In this document: one piece after another, positions 21,575-28,023 of the stretch
Layout: every line of letters starts with the position of its first letter
How positions within the stretch are numbered: the stretch's first letter is position 1
Origin: Desulforudis sp.
GTDB taxonomy: Bacteria; Bacillota; Desulfotomaculia; Desulfotomaculales; Desulforudaceae
Direction of reading: 5' to 3'
Assembly (NCBI GenBank): GCA_014859075.1
Contig: JACUUW010000002.1
Location: 1 to 30,174, forward strand
DNA length: 30,174 nt
Program-made: the position numbers and the translations under genes
Notes under the pieces: model-generated
Database searches by the model: none
Told to the model about the DNA's origin: nothing
The model's input: only the letters and a program-made list of their open reading frames with translations

Positions 21575-22345
21575 TTAAATGTGTTTGCGCATATGACTCA
21601 GCGCGGCCTTTTCCAGTCGGGATACTTGGGCCTGGGAGATCCCGATTTCTTCAGCGACCTCCATTTGCGTCTTGCCCTCGAAAAACCTCAGGGTGAGTAT
21701 CAACTTCTCCCGCTCATTCAGCTTTCGGATCGCGTCACGGATGGCGATCCCCTCCAGCCAGTTCGTGTCGGCATTCTTCTGGTCCGAAATCTGATCCATC
21801 ACATAAATCGGGTCGCCGCCGTCGTGGTAAATCGGTTCGAACAATGAGATCGGTTCCTGGATCGAGTCCAAGGCGAATACAATGTCTTCCCTAGGGATAT
21901 CGAGTTCCTGAGCGATCTCACTCACCGACGGTTCCCTCGAGTAACGGTTGGCCAGACTGTCCCGAATCTGGAGCGCCTTGTAGGCGACATCCCGCAGGGA
22001 GCGGGAAACCCGGATCGGGTTGTTGTCCCGTAGGTAGCGCCTGATTTCGCCGATGATCATCGGCACGGCGTAGGTGGAGAATTTGACGTTTTGGTTAAGG
22101 TCAAAGTTGTCGATCGCCTTGATCAGGCCGATGCAACCGACCTGGAACAGGTCGTCCACATACTCACCCCGGTTGGTAAACCTCTGGATCACGCTCAGGA
22201 CCAGTCTGAGGTTTCCGTTGATGAGCTTGGCCCGGGCCGAGGAATCTCCCGCCTGCAGTTCCTGGAATAGTTGTTTCATCTCGGCGGCCGTAAGAACGGG
22301 AAGCTTGGAGGTATTGACCCCGCATATCTCCACCTTGTTAACCAC
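21575..22345 (-). CDS. sigG: RNA polymerase sporulation sigma factor SigG
   Basis: The 256-residue late-forespore sigma factor opens with the SigG-typical NKVEICGVNTSKLPVLTAAEM, here residues 3-23. It has region 2 with RLVLSVIQRF, VGCIGLIKAIDNFDL and KFSTYAVPMIIGEIRRYLRD, region 3, and the region 4 helix-turn-helix KTQMEVAEEIGISQAQVSRLEK. The long open frame would start at 22495, but the GTG at 22345 gives the family N-terminus and has GGGAGG 7 nt upstream. A sigma-F-type promoter lies 33 nt before it, matching the known sigma-F control of sigG. It follows sigE and its terminator. Confidence 0.97.
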   Translation of the reverse strand: MVNKVEICGVNTSKLPVLTAAEMKQLFQELQAGDSSARAKLINGNLRLVLSVIQRFTNRGEYVDDLFQVGCIGLIKAIDNFDLNQNVKFSTYAVPMIIGEIRRYLRDNNPIRVSRSLRDVAYKALQIRDSLANRYSREPSVSEIAQELDIPREDIVFALDSIQEPISLFEPIYHDGGDPIYVMDQISDQKNADTNWLEGIAIRDAIRKLNEREKLILTLRFFEGKTQMEVAEEIGISQAQVSRLEKAALSHMRKHI

Positions 22346-22377
22346 AACCCGGCCTCCCTGCTTTATTTGGTTTTTCT

Positions 22378-22407
22378 CATTATTGCCGCGCATATTTGGG
22401 TTTATAC
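22378..22407 (-). promoter_or_regulatory. Sigma-F (forespore) type promoter of sigG
   Basis: On the minus strand GTATA (22403-22407), a 15-bp spacer and GGCAATAATG (22378-22387) match the published sigma-F consensus GYWTA and GGNNANANTR at every specified position; the consensus spacer is 16. It lies 33 nt before the sigG start, and downstream of the sigE terminator. SpoIIR would be co-transcribed. Confidence 0.75.
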
Positions 22408-22462
22408 GCAGGCAACCGCCCCACGGGCCGGGATGGACGCCTGCCGGACAAAGAAGCAAACT

Positions 22463-22493
22463 AAAAACACCCTCTGTTCGAGAGGGTGTTTTC
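22463..22493 (-). terminator. Intrinsic terminator of spoIIGA-sigE
   Basis: A perfect 12-bp stem, AAAACACCCTCT with AGAGGGTGTTTT around a 5-nt loop (22464-22492), follows the sigE stop by about 30 nt and runs into GTTTTTAG on the minus strand. It should separate sigE from sigG expression. Confidence 0.88.
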
Positions 22494-22521
22494 AAAATGT
22501 CTTAGTGGGTTGTGCCGGCAC

Positions 22522-23247
22522 TTAACCAAATCGGTAGATTTCTTTTTTGAGGCGCTTGATGATCCGTTTTTCCAGGCGGGAGATGTAGGACTGCGAAATG
22601 CCCAGCAGGTCGGCTACTTCCTTTTGGGTCTTTTCTTCACCGTTGTTCAGTCCAAAACGTAGTTCCATTATTTTCCGCTCACGTTGGGAAAGCTTCTGCA
22701 GGGCGAGACGCAGAAGTTTTTGGTCGACTTCCTCCTCGAGGTTCTTGTAGATGATGTCGCCGTCGGTACCCAACACGTCCGAAAGCAACAGTTCGTTGCC
22801 GTCCCAGTCGATGTTCAGCGGTTCCTCGAAGGAAATCTCACCGCGGATTTTGCTGTTCCGGCGGAGATACATCAGAATCTCGTTTTCTATACACCGGGAA
22901 GCGTAGGTAGCCAACTTGATTCGCTTCCGGGGGTCAAAGGTATTGACCGCCTTGATCAGACCAATGGTCCCGATGGATACCAGGTCTTCGATACCCACTC
23001 CGGTGTTTTCAAACTTTCGGGCGATGTACACCACCAGGCGCAGGTTCCGTTCGATGAGCGTACTCTGCACAGCCTTGTCTCCGGCTTCCAGCCGGTTGAT
23101 AAGCCCGGTCTCCTCTTCCACCGACAGCGGGGGTGGCAGGGCCTCGCTACTGCCCACGTAGTGCCCTTCGGGTTGATACCCCAGGCTTCTCAAGAGTTTG
23201 ATAGCCAGCAAGCGCAGGTAAAGCCTGATTTGCCAAGCCTGACGCAC
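22522..23247 (-). CDS. sigE: RNA polymerase sporulation sigma factor SigE (pro-sigma-E)
   Basis: The 241-residue mother-cell sigma factor is made as an inactive precursor. The N-terminal pro-sequence, a hydrophobic and basic amphipathic stretch (about residues 1-28, with RLYLRLLAIKLLRSLG), anchors it to membrane and is removed by SpoIIGA. Region 2 shows NLRLVVYIARKFENTGVGIEDL and GTIGLIKAVNTFD. Region 4 ends with EKTQKEVADLLGISQSYISRLEK. I start at the GTG at 23247, with AGGGGG 7 nt before it, because it gives the usual pro-sequence. The open frame extends 19 codons upstream into spoIIGA. The gene lies 13 nt after spoIIGA in the same operon. Confidence 0.97.
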   Translation of the reverse strand: MRQAWQIRLYLRLLAIKLLRSLGYQPEGHYVGSSEALPPPLSVEEETGLINRLEAGDKAVQSTLIERNLRLVVYIARKFENTGVGIEDLVSIGTIGLIKAVNTFDPRKRIKLATYASRCIENEILMYLRRNSKIRGEISFEEPLNIDWDGNELLLSDVLGTDGDIIYKNLEEEVDQKLLRLALQKLSQRERKIMELRFGLNNGEEKTQKEVADLLGISQSYISRLEKRIIKRLKKEIYRFG

Positions 23248-23260
23248 ACACAAACCCCCT

Positions 23261-24187
23261 TTATGAGAATCCGGCTGCCGTCTCCAGGAGCCGGGGATTG
23301 ACAAGCGCGCGATAAGTCGCTTCCGGACACAACCTTCGCTGGTAAACCGCGACTACCACGTTCTTCACCCGAAGCACTTCCCGGCCGCACGAGATCTCGA
23401 TCTGGTCGGGACGAAACCCCAGCAGCAGACCGCTGGATCGACCCAGGGATTGAAAAGGAATAAGCCTCAGCCTGGTCGCCCAACGGCTCGCTCCCAACCC
23501 TGAGAGTATTTTTTCAAAATCCGGTTCCCCATCGGTGTCCAGCACCCGCTGCAGATCCTCGGGCAAGAGTTGCCGCACCGCATCCAGTTCCACCACGAGC
23601 ACCGGATGGTTGTTCAACGGATCCGACAGCTGGTTCCCCGTGTCAACCAGTGCGGTCACCAGGAGGCTCTTCCCCCACAGAGAGATGCGCACCGGCACGT
23701 GAAACAAACCCTTTACGTACCGCCGGCGCAAAAAGGCCCCGCCCCAACGTCCCACCAGCCAGGTAACAACCAGGGCGCCAAGGACGGCCGGCCAGAAATA
23801 AGCCTGCGGCAACTCCACAAACCCCTGGAGCGAAGGTACAAACCCGCCGCCCCCCACGAAATAGCCCAGTCCGAACACCAACCCGCCCAAGCCGAAGGAA
23901 ACCAGGTAGAACACCACCACCGCCGCCCCCAATTTGCGACCAGGCTGCGGGAAAAAGGCCACCGCCAGCATTAGGAACGACACCGCGACCTTGGCCGGTA
24001 CGTCCGTCAACCACACCGGCACCGGAAAAAGCAGGGCCACGGCATATACGGCACCAAGCGTGGCGGCGCAAATGAGCCGCCAAATCGGGCCGGGCAACAA
24101 GCAAAGTCGCGCGGTGAGCCAGAGAATTGCAAAATTCATGAGTACGTTGCCAAGCAACACCTCGTCCAGATATACGGTGTAGACCAC
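23261..24187 (-). CDS. spoIIGA: Sigma-E processing aspartic peptidase SpoIIGA
   Basis: The 308-residue protein has about five N-terminal membrane helices (roughly 1-145) and a cytoplasmic C-terminal domain with the aspartic-protease-like motif ALVDTGNQLSDP. Asp182 is the probable catalytic residue, matching the single aspartate of dimeric, retropepsin-like SpoIIGA enzymes. It cleaves the pro-sequence from sigma-E when activated across the septum by SpoIIR. The start is GTG at 24187 after GGAGGCGAGGTGGG. A spoIIG-type promoter and the ftsZ terminator lie just upstream. Protease, substrate (sigE) and trigger (spoIIR) are all within 3.3 kb. Confidence 0.96.
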   Translation of the reverse strand: MVYTVYLDEVLLGNVLMNFAILWLTARLCLLPGPIWRLICAATLGAVYAVALLFPVPVWLTDVPAKVAVSFLMLAVAFFPQPGRKLGAAVVVFYLVSFGLGGLVFGLGYFVGGGGFVPSLQGFVELPQAYFWPAVLGALVVTWLVGRWGGAFLRRRYVKGLFHVPVRISLWGKSLLVTALVDTGNQLSDPLNNHPVLVVELDAVRQLLPEDLQRVLDTDGEPDFEKILSGLGASRWATRLRLIPFQSLGRSSGLLLGFRPDQIEISCGREVLRVKNVVVAVYQRRLCPEATYRALVNPRLLETAAGFS

Positions 24188-24249
24188 TCAAACCCACCTC
24201 GCCTCCAATCCCTACCACTTTATATGATTAACGCCAAGGAATATGCCAA

Positions 24250-24283
24250 AAACAAACCCCGGTTCCTATTATAGCAACCGGGG
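24250..24283 (-). terminator. Palindromic terminator of ftsZ
   Basis: CCCCGGTT and AACCGGGG (24257-24283) form an 8-bp stem around a loop that is itself nearly symmetric (CTAT-A-ATAG). On the minus strand it runs into TTTGTTTTT, as expected for intrinsic termination about 57 nt past the ftsZ stop. The loop contains the TATAAT of the putative spoIIGA promoter. Confidence 0.8.
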
Positions 24284-24300
24284 CTGGAAAAACCTGTCAA
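24268..24300 (-). promoter_or_regulatory. Putative spoIIG promoter (long-spaced, Spo0A-type)
   Basis: On the minus strand a perfect TTGACA (24295-24300) and TATAAT (24268-24273) are 21 bp apart, too far for an ordinary sigma-A promoter. The B. subtilis spoIIG promoter is known for a similar over-long spacer (22 bp) and depends on Spo0A. Here TTTGACA overlapping the -35 matches the 0A box TTCGACA at 6 of 7 positions. The element precedes spoIIGA by about 80 nt. Confidence 0.65.
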
Positions 24301-24339
24301 ACCCAGGAATATTAAATTATTTTCTCTCGTCTGTTTTCG

Positions 24340-25392
24340 CTAGCGTTTTCGCAAAAAAGCGGGAATGTCCAGATCATCGTGGTTGTGAAAAGGCTTTAGA
24401 TCGTCGTTTTCAGAGGAGGCGGCGACCTGGCGGGCAAATTGAACCTCAAAACCAGTGGCGATCACCGTTACCCGCACCTCCTCGTTCATGTTCTCGTCGA
24501 TCACGGCACCAAAAATAATGTTCGCCTCCGGGTCCACGGCTTGGGAAATAATTTCGGCGGCCTCGTTGACTTCAAACAGACCCAGGCTGGTGCCGCCGGT
24601 GATGTTCAACAGCACACCCCGGGCGCCGTCGACCGAGGTTTCCAGAAGCGGGCTGGAAATGGCCAGGCGGGCGGCGTCGGCGGCCCGATTGTCACCTGAT
24701 GCCGTACCGATACCCATCAGGGCCGAACCGGTGTCCTTCATAATGGTCTTTACGTCCGCAAAGTCAAGGTTGATAAGACCGGGTACCGCAATCAAATCGG
24801 AAATTCCCTGGACCCCTTGCCGTAACACATCGTCCGCGATCCTGAAGGCCTCCACGATGGAGGTGTTCTTTTCGATCACCTGGAGTAGCTTATCGTTGGG
24901 GATTGTGATCAGGGTGTCCACCCGGGTCCGCAGGTTCTCGATCCCGACGTCGGCCTGTTGGAACCGCTTGCGGCCCTCAAATGTGAAGGGTCGGGTCACC
25001 ACCCCTACAGTCAGCGCCCCCAACTCCCGGGCGACCTCGGCCACGATCGGCGCCCCACCGGTACCGGTACCGCCGCCCATGCCCGCCGTGACAAAAACCA
25101 TGTCCGCACCCTGGAGCCCGTGCACCAACTCGTCCCGGCTCTCCTCGGCCGCCTTCTGGCCGATCTCCGGGTTTCCCCCCGCGCCCAATCCCTTAGTCAG
25201 TTTCGCTCCGATCTGGATTTTTTGATTACACAGCGACACGGCCAGTGCCTGAGCATCCGTGTTGATGGCGATGAACTCCACGCCCTTTAGTCCGGCACTG
25301 ATCATCCGGTTGACGGCGTTATTACCGCCCCCGCCGACGCCGACAACCTTGATGGTGGCGAAATTGTTCGCTTCAAGTTCCAACTCTATCAC
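24340..25392 (-). CDS. ftsZ: Cell division protein FtsZ
   Basis: The 350-residue tubulin-like GTPase polymerises into the Z-ring. The N-terminal GTP-binding domain has VVGVGGGGNNAVNRM (about 16-30) and the tubulin signature GMGGGTGTGGAP (104-115). The T7 loop NLDFADVKTIM supplies catalysis to the next subunit. After a short linker of about 20 residues the C-terminal peptide DDLDIPAFLRKR is intact; this tail binds SepF, FtsA and other partners. The GTG at 25392 follows AAAGGAGGAG. No ftsA gene lies between sbp and ftsZ, so SepF, encoded about 16 kb away in this window, is the clear membrane tether. Confidence 0.98.
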   Translation of the reverse strand: MIELELEANNFATIKVVGVGGGGNNAVNRMISAGLKGVEFIAINTDAQALAVSLCNQKIQIGAKLTKGLGAGGNPEIGQKAAEESRDELVHGLQGADMVFVTAGMGGGTGTGGAPIVAEVARELGALTVGVVTRPFTFEGRKRFQQADVGIENLRTRVDTLITIPNDKLLQVIEKNTSIVEAFRIADDVLRQGVQGISDLIAVPGLINLDFADVKTIMKDTGSALMGIGTASGDNRAADAARLAISSPLLETSVDGARGVLLNITGGTSLGLFEVNEAAEIISQAVDPEANIIFGAVIDENMNEEVRVTVIATGFEVQFARQVAASSENDDLKPFHNHDDLDIPAFLRKR

Positions 25393-25468
25393 GCGGCTCC
25401 TCCTTTCGCGTGTCCGGCAACAACACCCTGATCAACCTGTTAATTCAACGTTCCCCATTGATTCCCTT

Positions 25469-25825
25469 TCAAACGGTCTCATTTTTTCTTCCCACCAGAT
25501 AGCGGCGAATAACACCGAGGTTGTGAAACAGCCGCACACCGAAAGCGACCACAGCGGCGATGTAGATCTCCACACCGAGGCGGTCCCCGATGAAAACCAA
25601 CAGTGCCGCCATCAACGCGTTCCCTACAAAGCCCGAAACGAAAACCAGGTTGTCAAATTTCTCTTCCAGGGCGGCCCGGATGCCGCCGAAGACCGAGTCC
25701 AGGGCGGCCAGGATGGCAATCCCCAGGTACTTCGCATAGGCCGCCGGGAGAAACACGGGCAGGTTAAGACCGATCCCGATCCCGATGACCAGACCAACGA
25801 TCGCCAGCCAGATACTAACCCACAC
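25469..25825 (-). CDS. sbp: Small basic protein Sbp (DUF1290)
   Basis: This 118-residue membrane protein has three or four hydrophobic helices (about 3-22, 29-45, 60-80 and 84-100) and a basic C-terminus, GVRLFHNLGVIRRYLVGRK. AAYAKYLGIAILAALDSVFGGIRA and FVSGFVGNALMAALL are typical of DUF1290. The family is found beside ftsZ in Firmicutes and Actinobacteria; the function is unknown. The start is GTG at 25825, 3 nt after the preceding DUF881 gene, with GGAAGGGG upstream. It directly precedes ftsZ, where ftsA would normally intervene. Confidence 0.92.
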   Translation of the reverse strand: MWVSIWLAIVGLVIGIGIGLNLPVFLPAAYAKYLGIAILAALDSVFGGIRAALEEKFDNLVFVSGFVGNALMAALLVFIGDRLGVEIYIAAVVAFGVRLFHNLGVIRRYLVGRKNETV

Positions 25826-25828
25826 GAC

Positions 25829-26524
25829 TTACACCCCTTCCCTTAGCGGCCGGGCGAAATCCAACCGGGGGCGACCCTGGTATCCCGGCAGTACCAGTTC
25901 TTCCTTGGCCTCGATGTTGATTTCAATCCCAACGTAACGTGCGGTGTCAACCAAACCCCCGGGAAGTTCAAGGGCTCGGGCCAGATCATCCGGGTTGCCG
26001 ATGGCCTGAATCCGGTAGGGCGGCGAAGTGCGTTCCAGGTTCACGTTTATGAACGGCCCGGCCTGCCGGATCTCACTGGAACCGACCAGACGCCTTTCGT
26101 TGATGGCAATGGCCTCGGCGCCCGCCGCGCGCAATTCATTCACCACCCGCAACAGATCTTCGTCACGCACCGCAAACAAAAAGTCACCACCGGGAGTGTT
26201 CTCCAGGGTCACTTCGACCCCGGGACCGATGACTCCGGTCAAGCCGGCCAACATCATGTGTTTCTCGATTTCCGCGCGCAGGGCGGTTTCGGCCTGTTCA
26301 ATGCCTTGGCGGGCCGACTGCACCGTTTTCTCCAGATCCTGAATCTCTTCCCACAGGGCTTCCTTTTCCCAGGTCAGTTCCTTCAATTCCTTGGTCAGGG
26401 TCTCGGCCCGCGCCGAAGGAGGCGGGGGCGGCTCCTCCGGGACACCCAGAAGCTTAACCTGCAGACCGACCAGGAGTCCCAGGATCACGGTGACCACAGC
26501 GATGGAAAGATACCTGGTCTGCAC
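25829..26524 (-). CDS. ylxX: DUF881 membrane protein (YlxX-like)
   Basis: This protein of about 231 residues has an N-terminal membrane helix (about 5-22), a proline-rich joint (EEPPPPPSA), a coiled coil (about 40-95) and a C-terminal DUF881 domain. Landmarks are IGPGVEVTLENTPGG, RDEDLLRVVNELRAAGAEAIAIN and ERRLVGSSEIRQAGPFINVN. Most of it should lie outside the membrane. The function is unknown, but DUF881 genes sit between ftsQ and sbp in many Firmicutes. I choose the GTG at 26524 with GAGGGGGG upstream; the gene then begins 1 nt after its paralogue. The second-half motifs closely match those of the next gene, so the pair arose by duplication. Confidence 0.85.
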   Translation of the reverse strand: MQTRYLSIAVVTVILGLLVGLQVKLLGVPEEPPPPPSARAETLTKELKELTWEKEALWEEIQDLEKTVQSARQGIEQAETALRAEIEKHMMLAGLTGVIGPGVEVTLENTPGGDFLFAVRDEDLLRVVNELRAAGAEAIAINERRLVGSSEIRQAGPFINVNLERTSPPYRIQAIGNPDDLARALELPGGLVDTARYVGIEINIEAKEELVLPGYQGRPRLDFARPLREGV

Positions 26525-26525
26525 T

Positions 26526-27242
26526 CTAGTTACCCCCCTCCTCAAGAAACGGCCGGGCGTAGTGGAACGTCGTCGGCCCGGTGTAGGCCGGCACCACCAC
26601 CTCGGGCACCCGGCGGACCGTAACCTGGATGCCCCAAAATTTCAGGGTGGCGATCACGCCGTCCCTCATCTCCAACGCGGCGATCAAAGTATCCGGGTCC
26701 CCGACGGCCGTGATCGTGTACGGAGGGGCCAGCCGCTTGGTGGTGTTCACCACTACGGCGGGCCCGATGCAGCGGATCTCGCTGGTAGCCACCAGCCGTT
26801 CGCCATTTATCGCCAGGGCCTCCGCCCCCGCCGCACGCAATTCGTTAACCACTTTCAGCAGGTCTTCGTCGTGCAGTACATACAAGTTCGGATTATCTCC
26901 CGGCTGGGAAGGAGCGTTGCTGTCCTTCAGCACCACTTCTATGCCCGGACCCTTCACGGACAGCAAACCCGCCTGCATCCGGATGTTGTCAAGCTCCGTC
27001 CGCAGTTTCCCCTGCCGTGCTTCGTCGGCCGCTCTATCCAGCTCGGTGCGGAGTTCTTGCACGCGCGCCCGCAGGGCGTCCCGTTCCACCTTGGCCGACT
27101 CCACTTCCTGGGCCAACTGCTGTACCCTTTTAACCGTGGAGCTGTATACCTTTTCTTGTTGCACGCGGAACTGGGTGGACAGCATCAGCCCCAGTACAAG
27201 ACCGACCACGATGAGCGCCCAGTGGATTCTATTCTTCGTCAT
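26526..27242 (-). CDS. ylxW: DUF881 membrane protein (YlxW-like)
   Basis: This is a 238-residue paralogue of the following gene, with the same plan: N-terminal helix (about 8-24), coiled coil (about 35-85) and DUF881 domain. LLKVVNELRAAGAEALAING and GERLVATSEIRCIGPAVVVN align almost residue by residue with the second copy. It is probably an extracytoplasmic envelope protein of unknown function. I start at the ATG at 27242 because GGAGGTGG precedes it; an in-frame GTG three codons earlier lies within that site. It overlaps the ftsQ end by 14 nt, so translation is likely coupled. Symbols follow the B. subtilis order and are less certain than the family. Confidence 0.85.
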   Translation of the reverse strand: MTKNRIHWALIVVGLVLGLMLSTQFRVQQEKVYSSTVKRVQQLAQEVESAKVERDALRARVQELRTELDRAADEARQGKLRTELDNIRMQAGLLSVKGPGIEVVLKDSNAPSQPGDNPNLYVLHDEDLLKVVNELRAAGAEALAINGERLVATSEIRCIGPAVVVNTTKRLAPPYTITAVGDPDTLIAALEMRDGVIATLKFWGIQVTVRRVPEVVVPAYTGPTTFHYARPFLEEGGN

Positions 27243-27939
27243 TGGCGCCACCTCCGGCGTACTTCACGACCGCTTTTTGGGGCTCGGAGAGGTCTATATA
27301 TTCGACGTTCCGGCCCCCCTGCCGGATCACATTGAGTACTTCAAGCAGGATTTCACCCTTTTCCCCAAACCGGTCCACCTGTCCCAGGCGCACCTCTATT
27401 CCCTCGTAAGTGTAGAGAGTAACCCTAAAATCGTCACCGTAGCAAACCTCGGAGAGATCTCCGACCACCTGTTCGGGAAGCATCACGACTGCGTCGAGCA
27501 CTCGTTGCAGGTTGGGACTACCCAGGTCCGCACCCGTAATCACGGGCAGCCTGTCCCAGCCTGATCCCTTCCGGCGCAACGGGACCGCTTCCACATCCAC
27601 CTCCCAGAACTCGCCCTCGATATTCAACAGGACCACCGGAACCCGTTCCACAATGGTGATACCGACCGTGGACGGAAACTTCCGCACCAACTCCGCCTGC
27701 CGGATGAGCGGAAGAGCCTCGAGCCGGGCTCCGGCTTCCGCCAACCGCACCCGGAAGATGTTACTCCCGGGCACAATTCCGCTCGTGGACCGGACTTCTT
27801 CGGCAGTCAAAAGGTGATTGCCCTCCACGGTTATGGTATCAATTTCAAACAGGGGCGAACTAACGAGTATGAAACCGGCGATGAGAAGAAAGATGAGAAA
27901 AAGGATGCTTTCCCACCAATTCAATTTTGGTCCCGGCAC
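27229..27939 (-). CDS. ftsQ: Cell division protein FtsQ/DivIB
   Basis: This 236-residue bitopic division protein has a short cytoplasmic N-terminus, one membrane helix (about 10-28) and an extracytoplasmic part. A POTRA domain begins at FEIDTITVEGNHLLTAEEVRS (31-51) and runs through FPSTVGITIVERVPVVLL. The beta domain follows, ending in VEYIDLSEPQKAVVKY. FtsQ/DivIB bridges FtsL/FtsB and septal peptidoglycan synthesis. The GTG at 27939 has GGGGGT upstream. It lies between murA and the DUF881 pair. A weak TATAAT-containing promoter may lie just before it. Confidence 0.92.
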   Translation of the reverse strand: MPGPKLNWWESILFLIFLLIAGFILVSSPLFEIDTITVEGNHLLTAEEVRSTSGIVPGSNIFRVRLAEAGARLEALPLIRQAELVRKFPSTVGITIVERVPVVLLNIEGEFWEVDVEAVPLRRKGSGWDRLPVITGADLGSPNLQRVLDAVVMLPEQVVGDLSEVCYGDDFRVTLYTYEGIEVRLGQVDRFGEKGEILLEVLNVIRQGGRNVEYIDLSEPQKAVVKYAGGGANDEE

Positions 27940-27958
27940 CTTTCAACCCCCTGAATTT

Positions 27959-27989
27959 ATTATAACTTTGAGCACCGGGACTTGTCCAA
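27959..27989 (-). promoter_or_regulatory. Possible promoter upstream of ftsQ
   Basis: A perfect TATAAT (27959-27964) on the minus strand has only a weak -35 candidate, TTGGAC (27984-27989), at a 19-bp distance. The ftsQ start is about 20 nt downstream, so any 5' leader would be very short. Confidence 0.35.
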
Positions 27990-28006
27990 GCTTAAACCGG
28001 GGAGAG

Positions 28007-28023
28007 GCGGGCTCTAAGCCCGC
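28007..28023 (-). other. Hairpin overlapping the murA stop codon
   Basis: GCGGGCT and AGCCCGC form a 7-bp GC-rich stem with a 3-nt loop that includes the murA TAG. No T-run follows, so it may attenuate or stabilise the murA message rather than end it. The rest of the 74-nt gap to ftsQ holds the weak promoter candidate. Confidence 0.45.

Noticed and set aside
22346..22495. N-terminal extension of sigG by 50 codons
   Set aside because: It would read through the sigE terminator and the sigma-F-type promoter; the GTG at 22345 gives the known SigG start.
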